Assembly: GCA_022649165.1 (NCBI GenBank)
Contig: JALCNR010000006.1
Coordinates: 62,001-126,000, forward strand
Direction of reading: 5' to 3'
DNA: 64,000 bases
DNA from: Actinomyces sp.
GTDB lineage: Bacteria > Actinomycetota > Actinomycetes > Actinomycetales > Actinomycetaceae
In this document: positions 12,007 through 19,900 of the stretch, piece by piece
Layout: each line of letters opens with the position of its first letter
Position numbering within the stretch: the first letter of the stretch is position 1
Made by a program: the position numbers and the translations under genes
The notes under the pieces: generated by a model
Databases searched by the model: none
Told to the model about the DNA's origin: nothing
The model's input: only the letters and a program-made list of their open reading frames with translations

Positions 12007-12065
12007 GATGAGGCGCCCGCGTCCCCGACGAGGGCGTCGCCCTCGTCACATGCCCGGCGGCCCGG

Positions 12066-12551
12066 TCAGTAGGCGCCGGGGTTCTGGGAGAAGGCGAAGG
12101 CCCCGATCGCGATGAGGACGAGGAGGAGGAGCAGACAGACCCCCGCCAGGGCCACCTCGATGATGCCGAGGATCTTGCCGATCTTCGCGTTCTGGACGAC
12201 GTCCTCGGGCAGGCCGGCGTCGCGGGCCTGCTTGATCAGCGAGTTGCCCCAGACCCACGCCGCGATCGCGCCGATGATGCCGAGGATCTGGATGATGCCG
12301 AGGATCCCGAGCACCAGGACCCACGTCGAGTTCGAGCGGAGCTTCTCGACGGTCACGTACCCGTACCCCTGGTCGTAGGGGGAGGCGGGGCCCGGCTTCC
12401 CGTAACCCGGCTGCCCGTAGGGCATCTGCCCGTAGCCCGGTTGCCCGTAGGGGTTCTGCGGCTGGGCGGGCGGTGCCGGCTGCTGGCTGGACCAGCCCGG
12501 CTGCTGAGAGCCCTGGCCGGAGGCGTCCGGAGAGGCGTTGGGGGTGGACAT
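12066..12551 (-). CDS. Small Gln/Pro/Gly/Tyr-rich membrane protein, two TM helices
   Basis: 161 aa. The first ~65 residues are low-complexity and rich in Pro, Gly, Gln and Tyr (repeated 'YGQPGYG'). Two hydrophobic segments follow: 'WVLVLGILGIIQILGIIGAI' and, after a short loop 'NSLIKQARDAGLPEDV', 'IIEVALAGVCLLLLLVLIA'. This is the layout of the CCC/DUF4190-like small membrane proteins common in actinobacteria, whose function is unknown. It lies 48 bp downstream of nrdE on the same strand, where nrdF would sit in many genomes. Its start has the Shine-Dalgarno-like AAGGGA. It may be cotranscribed with nrdHIE, but nothing shows a functional link. Confidence 0.75.
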   Translation of the reverse strand: MSTPNASPDASGQGSQQPGWSSQQPAPPAQPQNPYGQPGYGQMPYGQPGYGKPGPASPYDQGYGYVTVEKLRSNSTWVLVLGILGIIQILGIIGAIAAWVWGNSLIKQARDAGLPEDVVQNAKIGKILGIIEVALAGVCLLLLLVLIAIGAFAFSQNPGAY

Positions 12552-12599
12552 GGCGTCCCTTCCATCTGGGATCAGCGGACAGGTGACATCATAAGGGTC

Positions 12600-14765
12600 T
12601 CAGAGCATGCAGGACACGCAGCCCTCGACCTCGGTGCCCTCCAGGGCCATCTGGCGCAGCCGCACGTAGTAGAGCGTCTTGATTCCCTTGCGCCAGGCGC
12701 GGATGTAGGACCTGTTGAGGTCGCGCGTGGTGACCGTGTCGGGGTAGAAGAGCGTGAGCGACAGCCCCTGGTCGACGTGCTGGGTGGCCGCGGCGTAGGT
12801 GTCGATGATCTTGTCGGGGCCGATCTCGTACGCGTCCTCGTAGTACTCGAGGTTGTCGTTGGTCATGTAGGGCGCCGGGTAGTAGACGCGCCCGATCTTG
12901 CCCTCCTTGCGGATCTCGATCTTCGAGACGATCGGGTGGATCGACGACGTCGAGTTGTTGATGTAGCTGATGGAGCCCGTGGGCGGGACGGCCTGCAGGT
13001 TCTGGTTGTACATCCCGAACGTGGCCACGTCCTCGGCGAGCCTGCGCCAGTCCTCAGAGGTCGGCACGTGGATCGTGGACTTCGCCAGCAGTTCCCGGCA
13101 CTTCGCGGTGCGGGGCTCCCAGGTGCCGGGCGCGGCGTCGATGTACTTCCGGAAGTACTCGCCGCTGGCGTAGGCCGAGTCCTCGAAACCGGCGAAGCGC
13201 GCGCCCCGCTCCCGCGCGATCGCGCACGACGCCTTGATGGCCTCGTAGGCGATCGTCATGAAGTACATGTTCGTGAAGTCCAGCGCCTCCGGCGAGCCGT
13301 AGTGGACGTGCTCGCGGGCCAGGTAGCCGTGCAGGTTCATCTGGCCCAGCCCGATGGCGTGGCTCATCGCGTTGCCGCGCGCGATGGAGGGGACGGCTTC
13401 GATGTCGGACAGGTCGGAGACGGCGGTCAGGCCGCGGATCGCGGTCTCCACCGTGAGCGAGAAGTCGGGGGAGTCCATCGTCTTCGCGATGTTGAGCGAC
13501 CCCAGGTTGCAGGAGATGTCCTTGCCGACGCTCGCGTAGGAGAGGTCCTCGTTGAACGTCGAGGGCTCGGAGACCTGGAGGATCTCGCTGCACAGGTTCG
13601 ACATCGTGATACGGCCCTTGATCGGGTTCGCCCGGTTCACCGTGTCCTCGAAGACGAGATAGGGATACCCGGACTCGAACTGGATCTCGGCCAGGGTCTG
13701 GAAGAACCGGCGCGCGTTGATCGCCGTCTTGTGGATGCGCGGGTCGTCCGCCATCTCACGGTACTTCTCCGTCACGGAGATGTCGGAGAAGGGGACCCCG
13801 TAGACGCGCTGGACGTCGTAGGGGCTGAACAGGTACATGTCCTCGTTGTTGCGCGCCAGCTCGAAGGTGATGTCGGGGATGACGACGCCCAGGGACAGCG
13901 ACTTGATGCGGATCTTCTCGTCCGCGTTCTCGCGCTTGGTGTCCAGGAAGCGCAGGATGTCGGGGTGGTGGGCGTGCAGGTACACGGCGCCCGCGCCCTG
14001 GCGGGCGCCCAGCTGGTTCGCGTAGGAGAAAGAGTCCTCCAGCAGCTTCATGACGGGCACGACGCCGCTGGACTGGTTCTCGATCTTCTTGATCGGGGCG
14101 CCCTGCTCGCGCAGGTTCGTCAGGGACAGGGCCACGCCGCCCCCGCGCTTGGACAGCTGGAGGGCAGAGTTGATGCCGCGCGCGATGGACTCCATGTTGT
14201 CCTCGACGCGCAGCAGGAAACAGGAGACGAGTTCGCCGCGGGCCTTCTTGCCCGCGTTGAGGAAGGTCGGGGTGGCCGGCTGGAAGCGCCCGGACATCAT
14301 CGCGTCGACGAGGCGTCCCGCGAGCTCGACGTCCCCGCGCGCGAGGTACAGGGCCACCATGGTGACGCGGTCCTCGAAGCGCTCGAGGTAGCGCTTCCCG
14401 TCGAAGGTCTTGAGCGTGTAGGACGTGTAGTACTTGAAGGCGCCCAGGAACGTCTGGAAGCGGAACCGGAAGGCGTAGGCCCGCTGGTAGAGGGCCTTGA
14501 GGTCCTCGAAGGCGTACTGCTCGAGCACCTCCGGTTCGTAGTAGCCCTCCTCGACCAGGTAGTCGAGCTTCTCGCGCAGGTCGTGGAAGAACACCGTGTT
14601 CTGGTTGACGTGGCTCAGGAAGTACTGGCGCGCGGCCTCGTGGTCGGCCTCGAACTGGATCTTCCCGTTCTCGTCGTACAGGTTGAGCTGGGCGTTCAGC
14701 GAGTGATAGTCCAGTTCGGGGGCGGGAGCCGTCTCTACGCCGGTGTCGGTGAGGTTGTCGACCAA
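12600..14765 (-). CDS. nrdE: Ribonucleoside-diphosphate reductase class Ib, alpha subunit
   Basis: Catalytic subunit (721 aa, full family length) reducing NDPs to dNDPs with NrdF, NrdH and NrdI. Visible features are the N-terminal '[19 protein letters not shown]', redox Cys in 'GELVSCFLL' and '[10 protein letters not shown]', the thiyl-radical Cys in 'SNLCSEIL', '[19 protein letters not shown]' and the shuttle pair CVSC at the C-terminus. The only usable in-frame start before the conserved N-terminus is TTG at 14765. It has GAAGGA about 11 nt upstream and lies inside the end of nrdI (31-nt overlap), so translation is probably coupled. nrdF does not follow and is not in this window. Expression is likely controlled from the NrdR-box promoter before nrdH. 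Confidence 0.97.
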   Translation of the reverse strand: MVDNLTDTGVETAPAPELDYHSLNAQLNLYDENGKIQFEADHEAARQYFLSHVNQNTVFFHDLREKLDYLVEEGYYEPEVLEQYAFEDLKALYQRAYAFRFRFQTFLGAFKYYTSYTLKTFDGKRYLERFEDRVTMVALYLARGDVELAGRLVDAMMSGRFQPATPTFLNAGKKARGELVSCFLLRVEDNMESIARGINSALQLSKRGGGVALSLTNLREQGAPIKKIENQSSGVVPVMKLLEDSFSYANQLGARQGAGAVYLHAHHPDILRFLDTKRENADEKIRIKSLSLGVVIPDITFELARNNEDMYLFSPYDVQRVYGVPFSDISVTEKYREMADDPRIHKTAINARRFFQTLAEIQFESGYPYLVFEDTVNRANPIKGRITMSNLCSEILQVSEPSTFNEDLSYASVGKDISCNLGSLNIAKTMDSPDFSLTVETAIRGLTAVSDLSDIEAVPSIARGNAMSHAIGLGQMNLHGYLAREHVHYGSPEALDFTNMYFMTIAYEAIKASCAIARERGARFAGFEDSAYASGEYFRKYIDAAPGTWEPRTAKCRELLAKSTIHVPTSEDWRRLAEDVATFGMYNQNLQAVPPTGSISYINNSTSSIHPIVSKIEIRKEGKIGRVYYPAPYMTNDNLEYYEDAYEIGPDKIIDTYAAATQHVDQGLSLTLFYPDTVTTRDLNRSYIRAWRKGIKTLYYVRLRQMALEGTEVEGCVSCML

Positions 14766-15151
14766 AATTCGCTCAGTCCTTCGTGAACTCGGGAGACGTC
14801 CTCAGGGGTTCCGAGGAGCTCGAACTTGTACATGTGCGGCACGCCCAGCTTCGCCGAGATGATGTCGCCCGCCAGGCAGTATGCCGTGCCGAAGTTGGTG
14901 TTGCCTCCCGAGATGACGCCCCGGCAGTGGGCGCGGTTCGTCGGGTCGTTGAGGAACTTGATGACCTGCTTGGGGACCGCGCCCCGCGTGTTGCCCCCGC
15001 CGTACGTCGGCACGATCAGCACGTAGTCGCGGTCGACGTGCAGGAAGGGGTCCGCGGCCCGCAGCGGGATCCGCCGGGCGGGGAATCCGAGCTTGTCCAC
15101 GAACCTGCGGGTGTTCCCCGTGGCCGAGGAGAAGTAGACGATGCTCACCAT
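14735..15151 (-). CDS. nrdI: NrdI flavodoxin-like protein
   Basis: 138 aa. Flavodoxin-like FMN protein that supplies the oxidant for assembling the dimanganese-tyrosyl radical of NrdF. The N-terminal '[15 protein letters not shown]' is the FMN phosphate-binding loop; 'PTYGGG' and 'SGGNTNFG' are conserved NrdI segments around the flavin. The ATG at 15151 is preceded by the 80-nt gap to nrdH and gives a normal family length. The stop lies 31 nt inside nrdE. The order nrdH-nrdI-nrdE is the standard class Ib operon order. Confidence 0.96.
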   Translation of the reverse strand: MVSIVYFSSATGNTRRFVDKLGFPARRIPLRAADPFLHVDRDYVLIVPTYGGGNTRGAVPKQVIKFLNDPTNRAHCRGVISGGNTNFGTAYCLAGDIISAKLGVPHMYKFELLGTPEDVSRVHEGLSEFWSTTSPTPA

Positions 15152-15231
15152 CTGCGGTCCTTGGTCCTTCTTCCGGCGTCGCGCGGCACTGACAGTTCTC
15201 CCGGCCACCCGCGGTGACCGGGAGAGAGGGC

Positions 15232-15495
15232 TCAGGCCTGGGCGACGCGCAGCGCGGGCGCCGACGCGACGGCCGAGGCCGCCGCCTTGATGCGGTCGGG
15301 GCGGTAGCCGCTCCAGTGGTCGTCGCCGGCGATGACGACGGGCGCCTGCTGGTAGCCGAGCGCTTTGATGTAGTCGAGCGCCTCCGCGTCCCGGGTGACG
15401 TCGACCGACTCGTAGTCCAGCCCCTGCTTGTCCAGGGCGCGGTAGGTGGCATCGCATTGCACGCACATCGGCTTGGAGTAGACGGTGATGGTCAT
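15232..15495 (-). CDS. nrdH: NrdH glutaredoxin-like electron donor
   Basis: 87 aa. Thioredoxin-fold reductant of the class Ib reductase. The N-terminal '[19 protein letters not shown]' carries the CVQC redox motif typical of NrdH, and 'SGYRPDRI' near the end is the NrdH signature replacing the glutathione-binding site. The ATG at 15495 is chosen from the conserved start; it is preceded by AAGGAGCATC. It is the first gene of the operon, and its upstream region carries two NrdR boxes. Confidence 0.96.
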   Translation of the reverse strand: MTITVYSKPMCVQCDATYRALDKQGLDYESVDVTRDAEALDYIKALGYQQAPVVIAGDDHWSGYRPDRIKAAASAVASAPALRVAQA

Positions 15496-15611
15496 GTGAT
15501 GCTCCTTCTCATGGTCGCCGGCGAGAGGGCGGCCGTCCGATGGGCCGGGACGGCGCCGAATCGCGTGGGTGTGGTCCTCCGGGGCGCTGGCTGCGCCCTC
15601 AAGGTGCCACA

Positions 15612-15659
15612 ACACTACACCTTGTGTCCGGCGATGCAACGGACCACTACGGGTAGTGT
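15612..15659 (-). promoter_or_regulatory. Tandem NrdR boxes over the nrdHIE promoter
   Basis: On the minus strand, ACACTACCCGTAGTGG (15644-15659) and ACACAAGGTGTAGTGT (15612-15627) both fit the NrdR consensus acaCwAtATaTwGtgt at the outer positions. Their starts are 32 bp apart, about three helical turns, as expected for paired NrdR sites. The proximal box overlaps a -10-like TAGTGT that has GTTGCA 17 nt upstream, so NrdR binding would block the polymerase. nrdR itself is not in the window. Confidence 0.75.
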
Positions 15660-15681
15660 CCAGATGGTGTCGTTAGTGGCT

Positions 15682-15715
15682 CTGTGGACAGGGCGCGGGG
15701 ACCGCTTGTGGACAA
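15682..15715. promoter_or_regulatory. Two DnaA-box-like 9-mers upstream of the nrd promoter
   Basis: TGTGGACAA (15707-15715) is the exact complement of the actinobacterial DnaA box TTGTCCACA. TGTGGACAG (15683-15691) differs from it by one base. They are 24 bp apart in the same orientation, just upstream of the NrdR boxes. DnaA control of nrd genes is known in E. coli; for this operon it is inference. Confidence 0.4.
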
Positions 15716-15841
15716 CCCGGCGCTCGGTGCGCCGGGACCATTGTCCCGCCCGGCTCCGGTCTTCGGCGGATCGAGGCCGCGCGTGGCGCGTCGGGCCGGC
15801 GGGGACGGCGCGGACGCCCCGCGCGTCCTCGGCGTGTCGCC

Positions 15842-16846
15842 TCACTCGCCGGAGGACATGTGGCGTTCGACGGACCGGCCCAGCTGGAACCGGCTCTCCA
15901 CCCCGAAGCGGTTCATGAGGGCGCTGACGCGCCGTCGGAAAGTGCGGTCGCTGATCCCCAGGTGCCGCGCGATTCCGGTGTCGTTCATGCCGCTGGAGAG
16001 CAGTTGGATGAGCTGTTCCTCATCGCCCGTCAGCGGCGTCCCGTGGCGGGAGGCCGGTTGGGCGGCGCCGGCTGGCTCCAGGGGGGACGCGAGGTCGAAG
16101 AGGACGTCGAAGAGCGACTGGAGCGCGCCGACCAGCTCGGGATGGGACACCACGGCGACGGCCGGCTCCCCGAAGGCGGGATCCGCCGCCAGGGGCAGGA
16201 GCGCGCGTCGGCGGTCCGCGATGACGAGCTTGGTGCGGGCCCTCGACGAGAGCCTCACCTGCTGGCCCTCCGAGACCGAGCGGAGCATGTCGCGCACGTG
16301 GCGGGGATTGTCCAGGGCCGAGTAATCGATGATCGTGCGCAGCGCCAGCCCCCGGCCCGCGGCATCCGTCTCGGAATCGTGGACGTCGGGGTTCGGGCCG
16401 CTCACATAGGGCGGCGTGTCGATCATGTCGAGGGACGCGCGCGCGGACTCCACGAGCTCGTGCACGCGCTCCATCACCCGGGCGCGCCCCCGCACGACCG
16501 TGAGGACCTCCGACGAGGCCGTTCCCGGCGGGCGGGCGTCGAAGACCTGCTCGAGCTCGCCGATCAGCGCCTCCGCCCGGCTGAGCTGCGCCCGCCGTTC
16601 CGCCGCCAGGGCGGTCACCCCGATCGACGGGCGGGCGGGGAGCAGGGCGCCGTCGCGGCGCGCGGCCAACCCGAGGGCCTCCAGGCGGCTCAGCGCCGTG
16701 TCGAGCGCGCCAGGGGTGAGGCCGAGGGCCTGTGCCCGCGCGTCCGGGGCTGCCTGGGGATCGCCGAGGAGGTCCTGGTAGACGCGCACATCGTCCTCGC
16801 TGAGCCCGAGCGCCCGCCACAGCTCGCGGGTGTGATCGACGTCCAC
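15842..16846 (-). CDS. Transcriptional regulator with TrmB-like N-terminus and LuxR-type HTH
   Basis: 334 aa. Residues about 1-80 form a winged-helix TrmB-like segment ('LGLSEDDVRVYQDLL...' and 'ALSRLEALGLAARRDG'). A middle ligand or PLD-like domain carries 'ARASLDMIDTPPYV' and 'RTKLVIADRRRALLP'. Residues about 275-325 are a LuxR-type helix-turn-helix ('LSSGMNDTGIARHLGISDRTFRRRV'). This TrmB-LuxR hybrid layout is common in actinobacteria and mostly uncharacterised. The GTG start at 16846 lies exactly 6 nt after a TAAGAT -10 box, indicating a leaderless mRNA. It is divergent from the second giant protease gene with about 110 bp between them, so it may regulate that gene and itself. Confidence 0.85.
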   Translation of the reverse strand: MDVDHTRELWRALGLSEDDVRVYQDLLGDPQAAPDARAQALGLTPGALDTALSRLEALGLAARRDGALLPARPSIGVTALAAERRAQLSRAEALIGELEQVFDARPPGTASSEVLTVVRGRARVMERVHELVESARASLDMIDTPPYVSGPNPDVHDSETDAAGRGLALRTIIDYSALDNPRHVRDMLRSVSEGQQVRLSSRARTKLVIADRRRALLPLAADPAFGEPAVAVVSHPELVGALQSLFDVLFDLASPLEPAGAAQPASRHGTPLTGDEEQLIQLLSSGMNDTGIARHLGISDRTFRRRVSALMNRFGVESRFQLGRSVERHMSSGE

Positions 16847-16852
16847 AGGGCG

Positions 16853-16858
16853 ATCTTA
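16853..16858 (-). promoter_or_regulatory. -10 box of a leaderless promoter for the TrmB/LuxR regulator
   Basis: TAAGAT on the minus strand matches TANNAT and is followed by 6 nt and then the GTG start at 16846, so transcription should begin at the start codon. No Shine-Dalgarno is present, which agrees with a leaderless message. Confidence 0.6.
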
Positions 16859-16884
16859 TGGCCGGATCCGGCGATGGCCGGATC
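16858..16884. repeat. 11-bp direct repeats between divergent regulator and protease genes
   Basis: ATGGCCGGATC occurs at 16858-16868 and again at 16874-16884, a 16-bp period. The first copy abuts the -10 box of the leaderless regulator gene; both lie upstream of the protease's TAGCAT -10-like hexamer (16913-16918). They are a candidate operator for the TrmB/LuxR regulator (inference). Confidence 0.4.
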
Positions 16885-16957
16885 GGGCGTCTGGGGAGTG
16901 CGTCACGGTTCCTAGCATCAGTGTTGCCATCCCATTTACCTGAGCTTTGGAGTTCTC

Positions 16958-19900
16958 ATGGCGATGCCTCATGCACGATCCGTGCGGGCCCTGGCGGCAT
17001 CTGTCGCCGTGGCGCTCGCCGGGGTCCTCACGCCCGTCGGCGCATTCGCCGCCGACCCCAGCCCCGATCCCAGCCCCGACGCCCCGACGGCCGCCGCGCC
17101 GGAGGAGCCCGTCCCGGCGGAGTCCGCCTCCGGCGCGGAGACGTCGGCCGAGCCGGCCCCCGCCGATCCCACCCCGGTCCCCTCAGCCCCCGCGCAGTCC
17201 GGGGACGAGGGCGGCGCCGGTGAGTCCGGTGGGTCCGACGCCGCGCAGAAGCCGGCGTACACGACGGCCTCCGGGGCCGTGGCCGTCGAGCGCAACACCA
17301 TCAAGGTCGGGACCTCGGCCGCCGACATGCGCACGGTCGTGCCCACCCGCGCCCGGTCCGCCTCCACGGTCCCCTACCTGCTGAGCGTCACGCTCGATCC
17401 GCCGACGATCAACAACTACGACTACTTCGCGGTCGGCGTCACCCTGACGGCCACCGGCCTGGGAGCCGGCGAACGGGCGATCATCACGGACACCTCCCCC
17501 AGCGGCGACGTCCACACCTTCGACCCCGTCACCGCCGACGCCTCCGGCACCGTGACCACCACGGTCATGCGCCGCGACCGAGTGGATCCCGAGGTCGGCG
17601 CGCACCTCATCGAGATCACCGCCGACAGCGGCTCCATGGGCGGCGCCTCCCTGGACGTCACGCTCTCCGAGCGCCTGAACGCCAAGGCCCAGGCCACGCC
17701 CTCCACCACCGACGTCGTCTCCTACCACGACACGCCGGTCACGATCGACGGATCCGGCTTCACACCGGGCGAATGGGTGAGCGTCCACGTCACCACGCCC
17801 GACGGCTCGACAGGCCTGGTCTCCGACGACGTGGCCGCCGACGCGCAGGGGAAGGTCCGTTACGTCGTCCAGGCCGGCAGCGCGGCCGTGGACCCCGGGC
17901 AATGGACCATCACGATCCTCGGCATGGAGTCCACGCGCAATGGCATCGCGACCTACTTCGTCAAGGAGAACCCAGACGCCCACCAGGTCGGGACCATCGA
18001 CGTCCCCACCCAACCTGTGAGCCCCGACCAGTTCGACCAGGACGGCGTCCCCTTCACCGCCCACGGCCTCCCGGCCTTCGGCCTCTTCGACCTCTCGATC
18101 CGAAACGCCCACGGCAACGACTACTCGGTGGGCCGCTACCGCGCGAACGGCGACGGAGAATGGTCCGACGCGATCTACAGCGCCGGTGCGGACGCCGGGA
18201 CCTACACCCTGCGGCTGGACAACGTCGACACCGCCGACTGGACGACCGCCTCCTTCACGGTGACCGAGGAGGACGGGAGCGTTCCCGAGGCTCCGACGCT
18301 CGTCGTCGATCCCCCGACAGTCTCCGACACCGACCTTATGGACGGCGGGATCGATGTCACCGGCACCGGCTACCAGCCCGGCGAACTCGTCGAGCTGACG
18401 CTGCGCGACAAGTACCAGAAGAAGATGGACCTGGACCACCGGGTCATCGACGCCAAGCAGGCGGACGATCGTGGCGCGGTCTCCTTCCACGTCCAGGCGG
18501 ACGCCAGGCCCGAGGCCGGACAGTGGACGGTCATCGTCGCCGGCGTCCTCTACGACGCCCTCACCCAGCGCGCCGCCCTGACCGTCACCTCGGCCGACGC
18601 GGGGGACGGATCGGGCGACGCCGGCCAGTCCGGCGGCGCCCCACAGCCGGGCGGCGGGACGGGGGAGGCCGAGCCCGACCCGGACACCGGGTCCGCGCCC
18701 GCCGACGGGGATCTCCCCGCCCAGGAGCCCCAGACCCCGGCGCTCGCGGCCACCGACGCCCCCCACGCCTACTTCGTGCGCACCTCCGGCGAGGGCGCTC
18801 TGGCCTACGACGTGCGCGAGCAGGGGGCGCGCGCCCAGCTGAAGGGCGTCTCGCGCACCGCCTCGCAGCGGGTCCAGATCCTCCAGGGCACGCTCAACCG
18901 GATCGAGGAGGCGGCGACCGACCTGGACGACGAGTCGTCCGTCCTCTACCGCTCCGTGTGGACGGTTCCCGGCGTGGCCGTCCAGACCACCGCGCAGGTG
19001 GCCGCCGAGCTCGCCGACCGTCCGGACGTCGTCTCGGTGCGCCCGATCGTCACCAAGACGCTCGTGGAACCCGTGGACGGCGGCGACGCGGAGGGGGACT
19101 CGACGTCCCCGACCGGGTCCGACACGCCCGCCAACGGCCCCTCGGACCTCCTGACCGGCGCATGGAAGACGTGGACCGGATCAGGCGGCTACACCGGTGA
19201 GGGACAGGTCATCGCCGTCATCGACACGGGCCTGGACTACACCCACGCGGACTTCGGCGGCCCCGACACCTCCGGCCGCCTGTGGAGCCAGGTCGGCGCC
19301 CAGCACGCCGGGGACGCGATGCAGCCCGAGTGGTACGACCCCTCGGTGGTCATCCCCGGCTGGGACTTCGTGGGAGCCGCGTACGACGCGGACGCGTCCT
19401 CGTCCTCGTACCACCCCATCGCGAAGCCGGATGCGAACCCGATCGACGGGCCGGGAGGCGGACACGGCACCCACGTCGCGGGCACGGCCATCGGGCGCGG
19501 CGTGAACGCGGACGGGACGACCTTCGCCGGCGACTACACGACGCTCACCCAGGCGCAGGTCTCCGCCATGAAGGTCGCGCCCGGCGCGGCGCCTGGGGCG
19601 AAGGTCATCCCGCTCAAGGTCTTCGGCGACGGCGGCGGGTCCACGGACCTGACCGGCGCCGCCCTCGACTACGTCGGGAAGCTGCTGGCCAGCGGCCAGC
19701 AGGTCGACGCGATCAACCTGTCGCTGGGCTCCGCCTTCGGGGCGGCCGACGACCCGGACAACGACCTCATCCAGGTCCTCTCCGACCAGGGCGTCGTGCC
19801 GGTGATCTCCGCGGGCAACTCCGGGGACATCACCGACGTGGGCGGCAGCCCGGGGACGGCGCAGGCCGCGCTGACGGTGGCCGCCTCCGCCTCGGGCGCT

